Positions 52,981-62,024 of a stretch of DNA of 64,000 bases are shown one piece after another. A program made the position numbers and the translations under genes. The stretch is taken from positions 7,204,645 to 7,268,644 of the forward strand of contig NZ_AP018178.1 of NCBI RefSeq assembly GCF_002368195.1. The letters are read 5' to 3'. The notes below the pieces were generated by a model, which saw nothing but the letters and a program-made list of their open reading frames with translations, ran no database searches and had not been told where the DNA came from. Numbering within the stretch: position 1 is the first letter of the stretch; every line of letters begins with the position of its first letter. The stretch is from Calothrix sp. NIES-2100. Its GTDB lineage: Bacteria; Cyanobacteriota; Cyanobacteriia; Cyanobacteriales; Nostocaceae.

Positions 52981-55080
52981 TTAATGCAAAATTTGCCATC
53001 TTTGGTATGTATAAGGAAAATTTTTATAAGCTTCCAGAAAACTGGGCTTCACTGTTTTAATATTTAGCTCAATTGAATTATATGGCGCTCCAAACAGACA
53101 GGTAGCCATAGTAACTTGGAATATTAATCTATGTCCAGATTTTAAAGCTTTACCTTTATGAAAACCTCTGGTATCGGCGGCAATAATAGTACCTCTTGAA
53201 CCTGTAATTTCTATAATCTTGTCTTGTTCATAGTATTGTTCTATTTCCTCATCTAAAAACCGCCCATCTCGCAATAAAGATATTGGCTTGGTGAGGTGAG
53301 AACCTTTGACAAAACAGTGAGGCCCGTTATTTGTATCAACATCTGTCAAGTAAATGAAGAAATTCAAGAATTTGATGGGATCGCCATCCCAATGATATAG
53401 TTGAGCATCTCTTGAAGAAGCTTCACCATTCAAAATACTTGTACTCCACCACATACTGGTGTTTCTATTTGTTACACAGGAACCACAATAAGATTGAGCA
53501 ACTTCTAATAGAAAACGATCGGAAATGAAATCCTGAATAATGGGATTTTCAATTAGTTTTGTTTCGTCAATATGGTATGTGGGCGCTTTTGGTTGTTCTT
53601 TTTGATAAATTGCATATTCTGGCTGTGAAGGGTTATGTATATTGATATTACATGGCATGGAATAGGCAAAATCCAGTAAGCGATCGCAAATCTCACTGGA
53701 AACTTTATCCTCAAAAACATAGTACCCTTGCTCTTGAATTTCCTTAGCAATACTTTCTGCCTGAGATTGGCTACTAGGCATCAAAAATTCTTTGGCTGTA
53801 TTTAAATCATAAGGCAAATAAAACAAGCTATATAAGGACATCCAAAAATTGTTAAATGCTCCATCTGTTAAAAAATATAGTAACCGCATAGCCTGATAAG
53901 ATTGAGGAGGTGTTTGAGAATTTTTAATAAAATGCTCATAGCCACGATTGAAAACATCTATGATGTTTAAAAACTGCTCTCGCTCAACCAACAGCGGTAT
54001 TTTTTCATTAACAGCCCAATCTTTGACAACTTCTGAAAATATTTCTTGAAAATAAGTTTTTTTCCTCAAGCTTTTTTCGGCTTCAGATACATCATATTTG
54101 TCAATATTCTCGAGATTAAATGTAATATTCAGTAATTTTAAACAATATTCTTCATAATCTGTATTATCCTCTGCCTCATTATTGAGTAATTCTGTTTGGG
54201 CTTGTTCATTTTTCTGGCTATTTTTCTTAGAAATGGAGAAGATAACTGCTAATTCACTATTTTTATCATCTCCAACAACAGATTTAATATCATGTTGATA
54301 ATAAACTTGATCTACAGAATCACCAAAATAAGCCAATATTTCGTCAACTGAGTTACTACGCGAACCACCTGGTGCATAACCATATATTTCTGTAATTTGT
54401 TCATCAGTCAGAGGATTATACTCAACTCCAATAGCAACTAAGCATCCTGGCTTTGCTACTCTAATTACTTCATCAGCTACTTGTTTAGGATTATTACTAT
54501 AGTTAAGTACCCAACCTAAAATTATGGCATCCCATGAATCGTCTTCATAGGGCATAGAATGCATATCACCTATATCTACCCAAGGAGAATAGGAGATTAA
54601 ATCTAAACCCCGAATATTTTCTATTTCAAACCCATGTCCAATTAAGCAAAGTAAATCATCTTCTGATCTCGGTCCAATAACTAATATTTTGGAACTGGGG
54701 TTTAATATGCCGAATAAATTTGAGTTCGGGTTGACTTTTCCCAATACAGAAAGTGGCTTAATCAGGATTAATATTCTTGGCGATATCACAAAGTTCTCTA
54801 GCCCTTGCAGGTTATGTTCAATGGTTAAATCACCAATATATTTATCATCTCCTTGGTATATAGCCATTGATTTTTTGATATCGACATAATAAATATATCT
54901 AGCTATAACGACCAGTTTTCTGATTGACGAAACCATGAGCAGTTCGTTAAAAAACTTCCTGCCAAAGAGTTGATTAAATTCATTAAAAATGAAGAGAAGG
55001 AATTTTCTATAATATTCAAAGAAATTTTCATTCTCTAAAAAAAAACGTAGCCCTTGAGAAAAGAGTTTAATTGAATACAT
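52981..55080 (-). CDS. Methyltransferase-phytanoyl-CoA dioxygenase fusion
   Basis: This 699-residue protein has a class I methyltransferase-like domain at about 130-285 (SKILVIGPRSEDDLLCLIGHGF, DMHSMPYEDDSWDAIILGWVLNYS, EVIRVAKPGG-like) and a helical middle. The C-terminal PhyH-type Fe(II)/2-oxoglutarate dioxygenase domain (about 455-690) has the HxD pair in YHWDGD and the distal His in TRGFHKG. It may methylate and hydroxylate a sugar or lipid. It lies between the amidinotransferase and the GNAT gene, 297 bases from the former. The MT motif I (VIGPRSED) is not the usual GxGxG, so that domain may be inactive. Confidence 0.8.
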   Translation of the reverse strand: MYSIKLFSQGLRFFLENENFFEYYRKFLLFIFNEFNQLFGRKFFNELLMVSSIRKLVVIARYIYYVDIKKSMAIYQGDDKYIGDLTIEHNLQGLENFVISPRILILIKPLSVLGKVNPNSNLFGILNPSSKILVIGPRSEDDLLCLIGHGFEIENIRGLDLISYSPWVDIGDMHSMPYEDDSWDAIILGWVLNYSNNPKQVADEVIRVAKPGCLVAIGVEYNPLTDEQITEIYGYAPGGSRSNSVDEILAYFGDSVDQVYYQHDIKSVVGDDKNSELAVIFSISKKNSQKNEQAQTELLNNEAEDNTDYEEYCLKLLNITFNLENIDKYDVSEAEKSLRKKTYFQEIFSEVVKDWAVNEKIPLLVEREQFLNIIDVFNRGYEHFIKNSQTPPQSYQAMRLLYFLTDGAFNNFWMSLYSLFYLPYDLNTAKEFLMPSSQSQAESIAKEIQEQGYYVFEDKVSSEICDRLLDFAYSMPCNINIHNPSQPEYAIYQKEQPKAPTYHIDETKLIENPIIQDFISDRFLLEVAQSYCGSCVTNRNTSMWWSTSILNGEASSRDAQLYHWDGDPIKFLNFFIYLTDVDTNNGPHCFVKGSHLTKPISLLRDGRFLDEEIEQYYEQDKIIEITGSRGTIIAADTRGFHKGKALKSGHRLIFQVTMATCLFGAPYNSIELNIKTVKPSFLEAYKNFPYTYQRWQILH

Positions 55081-55377
55081 ATGACTCTAATAATTTACTT
55101 ACAAAAATATTTGATTTGAGTAGTTGTTCAGCATGAAGATTTAGGTTAGCTGAATAATGGAGTAGCAGAACTGAATATGTAAGCGATCGCTAAATACAGG
55201 AAGCACTGCTTTAATATTTTTTGGTGTTAAGATATCTCGTGATTCCATATATTTTGGTATATAGAGCGATCGCCTGCCAGTCAAAGACTCTTTTTCAGGC
55301 TTTTTCGCACCATAAGCATCTTTCACTCTCAATCACCAACTGTTGCATTTGTACAAATTTCATTGAAAAAAATGAGT
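55081..55377. other. Spacer between dioxygenase fusion and amidinotransferase genes
   Basis: There is no supportable gene. A 63-codon frame on the minus strand (55141-55332) has no start signal and looks random. It contains HIP1-type GCGATCGC sites near 55183 and 55266. Confidence 0.5.
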
Positions 55378-56529
55378 CTATAGAGATGAATCCCTAATAA
55401 CATCAAGCGTTGTGCAATGAAGACCACCCAGCATGGTGTAACAGTGACGCATCCGAACCGGCACTACCGTGAATTTCTTAGCTTCCAACGCCTTGATCAT
55501 CTCAATCTGTCGGTCATGTACAAGAACTGTCTTTGAATCAATAGACATCACATTCAGACCAGCCCAAGGTGAACTAATGTGATTCAGCGGTGAAGTAACA
55601 CCCATTTCCAATAATTCTTTGTAGACCGGAATCCGGACAGATTGATGAAATTCCACCTCAGACTCAGGAACTGGCGCAACTTCCGTAAAATACAACTTAT
55701 CCCAACCTGCAAACACTTCTGGGCAGGTTTTCTCATTTACTCGCGCCCCATTCAGCAGCACAACACCAGGACAAAGGGGAAGTATCGTAGAATCAAGATG
55801 CGAAGAACGATAAGCGTGTGTTACGTGTACTCGGTAATCAGATCCAAGAATATTTGTCAGCCATTTAACAGCCTTGCGGTTTCCCGTACTTGAGACGAGA
55901 AAAAGAACATCTCTTCCCAGCCTGATAATGTTCGCCGCATCAAAAATTACTTCATCCTCATCAAGATAGTGGAAGGTTTCATTTAGTCCATGACTCAAAC
56001 GCTGATGCAGGTGATCCTCCACAGTTTCTAACTCGCTGCGGGGGCGCTGAATTTCATGAATGTACTCACCTTTAAGTTTTGGTAAAGGTGCTGATATCCA
56101 TTTAAAACCGTCCTCGAAAAAGTTTTGATAGAACAGATCATGAAAAGCATAAGGCTCAAATAAGCGGAATCTTGAAGATGGCGCACTGACAATAAGAGTG
56201 TCACCAAAAACAATGTGGATATCGCGCACGTTGTAAATATCAAATCCCGCAGCCATCCAGTTTGGTGTCTGGAAACGGGATGAATTTTCCGACCAATTTG
56301 GCCGCAATACATCAACTCCCGCTTGCCAAAAGATATGACATAGATCCTCTAAATCTTCTGCTACCTCATCTAGATACCATTGTGGATAAGCTTTGTTTGC
56401 TAGTGCAACTGCACTTTCCAAAATATCAAAAGACGCATTTGCCACCTCGATACCTGGTCGGAAACCTGCGACAGTTCCAACAACAACAGCTTTGAGAGAA
56501 TCCCACTCGTTATGGGAGTTAAGCTTCAC
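55378..56529 (-). CDS. Glycine/inosamine-type amidinotransferase
   Basis: This 383-residue protein is of the arginine:glycine / arginine:inosamine-phosphate amidinotransferase family, which moves the amidino group of arginine to an amine to make a guanidino group. The catalytic triad is visible as Asp197 (IFDAAN), His244 (SSHLDS) and Cys372 (GGLHCTT). The acceptor cannot be read from sequence. It starts at GTG 56529 with AGGAGGAATATTTA. It stands 93 bases after pseI in the same direction, so the acceptor may be the amino-sugar or sialic-like acid. It could also be a separate secondary-metabolite gene. Confidence 0.88.
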   Translation of the reverse strand: MKLNSHNEWDSLKAVVVGTVAGFRPGIEVANASFDILESAVALANKAYPQWYLDEVAEDLEDLCHIFWQAGVDVLRPNWSENSSRFQTPNWMAAGFDIYNVRDIHIVFGDTLIVSAPSSRFRLFEPYAFHDLFYQNFFEDGFKWISAPLPKLKGEYIHEIQRPRSELETVEDHLHQRLSHGLNETFHYLDEDEVIFDAANIIRLGRDVLFLVSSTGNRKAVKWLTNILGSDYRVHVTHAYRSSHLDSTILPLCPGVVLLNGARVNEKTCPEVFAGWDKLYFTEVAPVPESEVEFHQSVRIPVYKELLEMGVTSPLNHISSPWAGLNVMSIDSKTVLVHDRQIEMIKALEAKKFTVVPVRMRHCYTMLGGLHCTTLDVIRDSSL

Positions 56530-56622
56530 TAAATATTCCTCCTGCTGATTTTTTTATTAATTAAATTTCCGTATTTGTCCGTAGCAATTAAATATGAAAC
56601 TTTTCACTTTGGGTCGTCAAAT

Positions 56623-57699
56623 TTACTCAATCATCTGCCATGACATCGGCATTTCTGCCTCAATATCAAGTGTAGATTTCTTACCAATTACAGCACTGTA
56701 ATGCTTAGGCGGCAGACCATTTCCTGGACGAATAACACGCAGGTTTTCTTCTGTAAACAATTCTCCTTTCTTAATGGGACGAACTACATAGATTGAAGGT
56801 CGCTCCTTCAGTGAAGCATCCTCGACGGAAAGTGAACCATACGAAATAGTACCTAAACTTTGCCAAACTAGCTGAGTTCCTTCAGTGAGTTCACTGAGTT
56901 CTGAAGGCTCAATTGAGAATGCGGCATCAACACCACCTTCAGCGCGTGAAATAGTGAAATGCTTTTCTATCACCACTGCGCCATGTGCTGTCGCTGCGAA
57001 AGCTACGTATGGGCGCAGGGTGTGATCGGATAAACCAACTTCACAGGCATAACGTAAACGCATATCATCTATGGTCAGAATATTGGCATCTTTTTCTACT
57101 GACGGATACGCACTTGTGCATTTGAGCAGAACAAATTGATCGCAGCCATTTGCACGAATTGTCGCCACTGTGTCATCAATTTCCTGAATTGTAGCCATCC
57201 CAGTAGATATCAGCAGCGGCTTGTGCGATCGTGCAGCTGCTTCAATCAATGGAATGTGGATCAGCTCAAAGGAAGCAATCTTAATTGCATCTACTCCTAT
57301 TGAAAGTAGAAATTCCAAAGATTTCAGATCAAATGCTGTGCTAATACAAACTAATCCCTCTTTGCGGGCTACCTCAAATATAGGTTCATGCCACTCCCAA
57401 GGGGTGTGTGCTTCTGCGTACAAATCCCAAAGGCGACATCCATACCAAAGACTTTCAGGATCATCAATAAAAAACTCCGATCGCCTGCTATCAATAGTCA
57501 ATGTATCAGGAGTGTAGGTTTGAAGTTTAATGGCATCAGCACCACTAGACGCAGCAGCCCGAACAATTGCGATCGCTCTCTCCAAGTCGCCATTATGATT
57601 CCCAGACATTTCTGCTATAGTCATCGGGCGAAATCCAGAGCCTATAAGCTGACCACCTATGTTGATAGCTGACTTTTTCATCTGCTTTTTACCATACAT
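56623..57699 (-). CDS. pseI: Pseudaminic acid synthase (NeuB family)
   Basis: This 358-residue enzyme condenses PEP with a deacetylated hexose to make a nonulosonic acid. NeuB elements are PMTIAEMSGNHNGDLERA, GADAIKLQTYTPDTLT, STAFDLKSLEFLLSIGVDAIKIAS and the C-terminal SAF antifreeze-like domain (about 295-358: RPIKKGELFTEENLRVIRPGNGLPPKHY). The W-Y-G-C-R-L-W-D-L-Y block and the neighbouring pseB/C/G favour the PseI subgroup over NeuB or LegI. The start is ATG 57699 or ATG 57681; neither has a clear ribosome-binding site. Confidence 0.93.
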   Translation of the reverse strand: MYGKKQMKKSAINIGGQLIGSGFRPMTIAEMSGNHNGDLERAIAIVRAAASSGADAIKLQTYTPDTLTIDSRRSEFFIDDPESLWYGCRLWDLYAEAHTPWEWHEPIFEVARKEGLVCISTAFDLKSLEFLLSIGVDAIKIASFELIHIPLIEAAARSHKPLLISTGMATIQEIDDTVATIRANGCDQFVLLKCTSAYPSVEKDANILTIDDMRLRYACEVGLSDHTLRPYVAFAATAHGAVVIEKHFTISRAEGGVDAAFSIEPSELSELTEGTQLVWQSLGTISYGSLSVEDASLKERPSIYVVRPIKKGELFTEENLRVIRPGNGLPPKHYSAVIGKKSTLDIEAEMPMSWQMIE

Positions 57700-57714
57700 T
57701 CAACTTTAATAAAA

Positions 57715-58824
57715 TCAGGTTCTACTCTGTGATATAGATTGCATCACCTTAGACACACGACTTGCGCCCAAGTGGTCAAATATAGACCGAGATCTAAAGT
57801 TGTTAGCAACCTCCTCATAATTTGTCACAATTTCAATCAAAGCATTTGATATATTTTCTGCATCAACGGTTGCATACTCACCAAGTGAAATAATTGCTGA
57901 TTGCTCTACCAATTGATTCACCATCAGGGCTTGATTATCGCTTGTTACTGTCACTAAGCATGGCTTTCGCATTGTCAGTGACTCCACCATAGAGTTGCCA
58001 CCAGCAGTGAGCAATATATCTGTATTGCGCAGGAGATATGCGAGACTTTCAGGCGCAATATGAACCCTGACATTCTCAATTTTCTCAGCCGAACGCATCA
58101 CGATATCGGCCTTTGTATTCACTTGTCCTACAACCACATCAACCCTTCCAAGGCATTCTCGGTACTGTTCATGGTTTCTTAAAAGATGAATAGCTGTTAA
58201 TGCTTTGGTGGTTTCGTCTGTGGGATCGCTCCCACCATAAGAAATCAGAAGCTGCTTCGGTTTTGCTAGTGATAAGGAAGTTTTTTCAACGAATGCAAAC
58301 TCTGGATCAACAAGGGCAAATTTTGAACCTACGAGTTCGCAAAAGCCATTTTCATTTCCATTAATATCTGATTCAAAAGGGCAGCTTGTATCACTTAGTA
58401 GCACGTCAGCGTGGTGTCGGCGATTTCGGAAGTCGTCGATTGCTAATATTTTATGACCAGCTTTGCAAATAGTTTTCTCCCATAATTCACCAAGTTGGTA
58501 GTTATCAACAATCACCCAGGATACACCAGTGGGATAACGTCCAATAATAGATAGTGTTGCTTCTGCATCCCACAACTCCTGGTTTTGGGTAATATCATGA
58601 TGACAACTAATTTCAGTATGATTAAGCCAAGAGATATTGAAGTTCTCGAGCAGTTTCTCTATCTTGGCATCGCCGCAACACTGACTGATTAGTTGGATTG
58701 TAAACCCATCATTCTGAAGTTGTTTACCCAGGGTTATACATCGGCGCAGGTGTCCCATACCGATTGTGGGATTTGCATCAACTCGAATCGCAACGCTTCC
58801 AGGACTTTCCACGATTTTCCACAC
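57715..58824 (-). CDS. pseG: UDP-2,4-diacetamido-2,4,6-trideoxy-altropyranose hydrolase
   Basis: This 369-residue GT-B-like hydrolase removes UDP before the PseI step. The N-terminal VAIRVDANPTIGMGHLRRCITLG is the PseG signature (G-x-G-H-x-x-R-C). SYGGSDPTDETTKAL and TAGGNSMVESL are the C-terminal nucleotide-binding blocks. The start is GTG 58824; no good ribosome-binding site was seen, so it is uncertain by a few codons. It lies 15 bases upstream of pseI. Confidence 0.92.
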   Translation of the reverse strand: MWKIVESPGSVAIRVDANPTIGMGHLRRCITLGKQLQNDGFTIQLISQCCGDAKIEKLLENFNISWLNHTEISCHHDITQNQELWDAEATLSIIGRYPTGVSWVIVDNYQLGELWEKTICKAGHKILAIDDFRNRRHHADVLLSDTSCPFESDINGNENGFCELVGSKFALVDPEFAFVEKTSLSLAKPKQLLISYGGSDPTDETTKALTAIHLLRNHEQYRECLGRVDVVVGQVNTKADIVMRSAEKIENVRVHIAPESLAYLLRNTDILLTAGGNSMVESLTMRKPCLVTVTSDNQALMVNQLVEQSAIISLGEYATVDAENISNALIEIVTNYEEVANNFRSRSIFDHLGASRVSKVMQSISQSRT

Positions 58825-58875
58825 TTTTACTTGCTGATAAAAAACATGAGTAACCTAACTTAAATTACCCATTAC

Positions 58876-59622
58876 TTATTCCTTAAGTGTTTTCTGTTCC
58901 ACATGAGAGTTCAGCATTAATAATTCTGGGTTTTCTTCTAAAAAATCTACTACCTCATCAGTTGTAAAAATTTCTCCAGGCTGATATAATTTGTTATATA
59001 TCTCCTCTATCAATCTCCAATCTTCTTCAGTATCTAAAGTCCAACGATAATCAGATAAATCATCATCGTTGGTTTGATTATGGAGACTAAAAATTTCTGG
59101 ATTTTCATAAATATAAGGTGTGACGTGTTCCCTTTCATAAGCGTGATGTGCTTCTTGAAAGGCTCTTTCTAAAACCTTAAATGTAAAAACTTCAGCATCT
59201 AAACCACGAGGATAACTGCGACGTAGACAGTTACTCAGGTAGTCTATTTCTAAACCATGACTCGTTTCAGTTTGAAAATATTCCAGCATCCAAGTTAAAA
59301 CTTCTGCATCAAATAAGGGACAATCAGAAGTTACTCTCACAATTACATCTGCTTGATATTCTTTGGCTGCCAGATAATAACGCTCTAGTACATCGTCCTC
59401 GCTACCTCTAAACCACTTGACATCACATTTTTCTGCTGCTTCTACAATGACATCATCTGCTAAATCTTTGGTTGTAGCAACAACTATTTCATCTACCAAG
59501 GAACAAGCTTTAACTCTCGCAATTACATGGAACAAAACGCTTTCTCCAAAAAGTTGTTTCATGACCTTTCCAGGTAAGCGAGTAGAACCCATCCTTGCTT
59601 GAATAATTGCTACTATTTTCAT
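58876..59622 (-). CDS. pseF: Cytidylyltransferase, PseF-like
   Basis: This 248-residue protein has IIQARMGSTRLPGKVM, FRGSEDDVLERY and RVTSDCPLFDAEV. It probably activates the nonulosonic acid with CTP. The gene order B-C-F-G-I matches known pse clusters. The ATG at 59622 overlaps the TGA of pseC by one base. The 51-base gap to pseG has no special feature. Confidence 0.9.
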   Translation of the reverse strand: MKIVAIIQARMGSTRLPGKVMKQLFGESVLFHVIARVKACSLVDEIVVATTKDLADDVIVEAAEKCDVKWFRGSEDDVLERYYLAAKEYQADVIVRVTSDCPLFDAEVLTWMLEYFQTETSHGLEIDYLSNCLRRSYPRGLDAEVFTFKVLERAFQEAHHAYEREHVTPYIYENPEIFSLHNQTNDDDLSDYRWTLDTEEDWRLIEEIYNKLYQPGEIFTTDEVVDFLEENPELLMLNSHVEQKTLKE

Positions 59623-60785
59623 CACAAGATTCCTGCTAATTTTGTTACTACTTGCTCTTGTTCATCTGCATTTAAACCGTAATATAAAGGTAGAGAAATT
59701 GCCTCTTGATAGTACTGTTCAGATTGGGGAAAATCTCCGGCTTTAAATCCTAATTTTTGATAATAAGGCTGAGTATGCACAGGAATATAATGTAAATTTA
59801 CCCCAATTCCAGCTTGCCGCAATTCTTCAAAGACTTGTCTATGAGTTTTACTAATCTTATCTAGCTTTAACCGAATTACATATAAATGCCAACTAGACTC
59901 AGTCTCTGGATCTTGCCAAGGTAATGTTAGCGGTAAATATTGTAATAATTCATTATATCTATGAGCTAAAAATTGACGACGTTCTACAAACTCATCTAAA
60001 CGATTCATTTGACTACTACCTAACGCAGCTTGAATATCAGTCATCCGATAATTAAAGCCTAATTCTAACTGCTGATAATACCAAGCTCCGTGAGATTCAC
60101 CTTGCATCAAATCGGGATTTTTCGTAATTCCATGACTGCGCAGCCTAATTAACTTTTTATACAATTTCTCCTGATTTGTTAATATCATTCCCCCTTCACC
60201 AGTAGTAATAATCTTGACTGGATGAAAGCTAAAAACTGTCATCTCAGAAAATTCACAACCACCAACAGGTTTACTCTGATATTTTGCTCCAATAGCATGA
60301 GAAGCATCTTCAATAATTTGAAAATTATATTGTTGTGATAAAGCGGCAATTTTCTTCATTTCACAAGATTGTCCGGCGAAATGTACAGGTATTACTACTT
60401 TAGGTAAACAACCTGCCTTTGCAGCCCAAGCTAATTTATTCTCTAATGCTTTTATACTCAAATTGTAGGTATTTACATCAATATCCACAAAATCAACTTT
60501 TGCACCACAATATAACCCACAATTAGCTGAAGCAACAAAGGTATTTGGTGATGTCCAAAGTATATCTCCTGTAGCTAAACCAGCAGCTAAACAAGCAATA
60601 TGTAATGCTGCGGTAGCACTAGAGACTGCTACCGCATATTTCGCATTACAATATTGTGCGATCGCTTGCTCAAACCTTTCTATAGCTGGCCCTTGAGTTA
60701 TCCAATCTGAGCGCAAAACTTCAACTACAGTGTCAATATCTGCTTGATTTATATCTTGTCTACCATAAGGAATATAGTTACTCAT
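59622..60785 (-). CDS. pseC: UDP-4-amino-4,6-dideoxy-N-acetyl-altrosamine transaminase
   Basis: This 387-residue DegT-type PLP enzyme aminates the product of PseB. The PLP lysine is in FSFHPVKIITTGEGGM, SSATAALHIACLAAG binds the phosphate, and EDASHAIGA holds the PLP aspartate. The start ATG at 60785 overlaps the pseB stop by 4 bases (ATGA). The frame open to 60824 is inside pseB and is rejected. Confidence 0.94.
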   Translation of the reverse strand: MSNYIPYGRQDINQADIDTVVEVLRSDWITQGPAIERFEQAIAQYCNAKYAVAVSSATAALHIACLAAGLATGDILWTSPNTFVASANCGLYCGAKVDFVDIDVNTYNLSIKALENKLAWAAKAGCLPKVVIPVHFAGQSCEMKKIAALSQQYNFQIIEDASHAIGAKYQSKPVGGCEFSEMTVFSFHPVKIITTGEGGMILTNQEKLYKKLIRLRSHGITKNPDLMQGESHGAWYYQQLELGFNYRMTDIQAALGSSQMNRLDEFVERRQFLAHRYNELLQYLPLTLPWQDPETESSWHLYVIRLKLDKISKTHRQVFEELRQAGIGVNLHYIPVHTQPYYQKLGFKAGDFPQSEQYYQEAISLPLYYGLNADEQEQVVTKLAGIL

Positions 60786-61771
60786 AATTTCAGGATATCT
60801 AGCAGTTGAAACCCTGAGAGCCATTCTGTATTTGACTCTGAACTATACTCAAAACCTTCGGGAACTGCTACTCCTTTTTCACCTAAAGCGTTGCAGCTAT
60901 AATCAACAACACGAGTATATTCAATAGTAGGCTTTATCACATAATGATCGGCAAACTCTATTGCTAAATGGGAAGATTCTTCAGAAAACATCGCTTCATG
61001 GAGTTTCTCTCCTGGTCTAATCCCAATAATTTTTGTTGGTATTCCCGGTGCTAAAGCATCTGCTAAATCAGTAATTTTCATGGAAGGAATTTTAGGAACA
61101 AAGATTTCTCCTCCTTGCATTCTTTCAAAGCTATCCAATACTAAATTAACTGCCTGTTGCAGGGTAATCCAAAAGCGCGTCATGCGTGGATCTGTAATCG
61201 GAATTTCTGTAGCTTTTTCTTGAATGAGTTTTTGGAAGAATGGTACAACTGAGCCTCTTGAACCAACTACATTTCCATAACGAACTACAGAAAACCGGGT
61301 TTTCATTGCCCCAGCAATATTGTTAGCAGCTACAAAAAGTTTATCAGCGGCTAACTTTGTTGCGCCGTAAAGATTAATCGGATTAACTGCTTTATCTGTA
61401 GAAAGAGCAATTACTTTGTCAATTCCTTGTTCCAGGGCAACATCAATAACATTATTTGCCCCATTAATATTAGTTTTAATACATTCCATTGGGTTATATT
61501 CAGCCGCCGGAATTTGTTTCAGAGCCGCAGCATGAACTACATAATCAACCCCCTGGAAAGCTAACCGCAAGCGATCGCGATCGCGCACATCTCCCAGAAA
61601 ATATCGCATGGCTGGAGAGTTAAACTCTTGCGCCATCTCAAATTGCTTGAGTTCATCCCGTGAGTAAACTATAACTTTCCGAGGTTGATATTGGCTCAGC
61701 AGAGTTTTCACTAATTGCTTGCCAAATGAGCCTGTACCACCGGTGATTAAAATCGCTTTATCATTAAACAT
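60782..61771 (-). CDS. pseB: UDP-N-acetylglucosamine 4,6-dehydratase (inverting), PseB
   Basis: This 329-residue SDR enzyme takes the first step of pseudaminic acid synthesis. Motifs are the NAD-binding GGTGSFGKQL, STDKAVNPINLYGATK (catalytic Asp/Lys and YxxxK) and IRPGEKLHEAM. The upstream TTG-TTG codons at 61781-61786 keep the frame open, but the ATG at 61771 is chosen. No clear ribosome-binding site. It is the first gene of the minus-strand cluster. Confidence 0.95.
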   Translation of the reverse strand: MFNDKAILITGGTGSFGKQLVKTLLSQYQPRKVIVYSRDELKQFEMAQEFNSPAMRYFLGDVRDRDRLRLAFQGVDYVVHAAALKQIPAAEYNPMECIKTNINGANNVIDVALEQGIDKVIALSTDKAVNPINLYGATKLAADKLFVAANNIAGAMKTRFSVVRYGNVVGSRGSVVPFFQKLIQEKATEIPITDPRMTRFWITLQQAVNLVLDSFERMQGGEIFVPKIPSMKITDLADALAPGIPTKIIGIRPGEKLHEAMFSEESSHLAIEFADHYVIKPTIEYTRVVDYSCNALGEKGVAVPEGFEYSSESNTEWLSGFQLLDILKL

Positions 61772-61820
61772 TTTTTTTGACAACAAAAACTGCCTAGTTA
61801 AGTTTTTCTTTTTTGTATGA

Positions 61821-62018
61821 CTAAAAAATACTGATGAATTTATTTCTGACTACTGGGCTGTTGTTACCCCTGTTTTTCTTCACATCCTCCAACACAGTCT
61901 GATCATCCTGATATTTAGCTAATTCATGAGAGCGATCGCATTTTTGGTATCCGGCAACTAAAACTATATATTGACTAATATCAACTGAAAACTCCCTGTT
62001 CAGACAATGCTTGAGCAA
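61821..62018 (-). pseudogene. Remnant of a 3-prime copy of the adjacent TPR gene
   Basis: The 65-codon frame ends in ELAKYQDDQTVLEDVKKNRGNN, which aligns with LHPERQDYKAVLEEMKKELGKS at the end of the gene at 62025. The DNA is also alike (TTCTTCACATCCTCCAACACAG versus TTCTTCATCTCCTCTAAAACAG on the plus strand). The upstream part shows no TPR. It starts at a TTG without a ribosome-binding site. I judge it a decayed partial duplicate. Confidence 0.5.
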
Positions 62019-62024
62019 AGAGTA

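Noticed and set aside
55141..55332. 63-codon minus-strand frame
   Set aside because: No ribosome-binding site, no domain pattern, HIP1-rich spacer.
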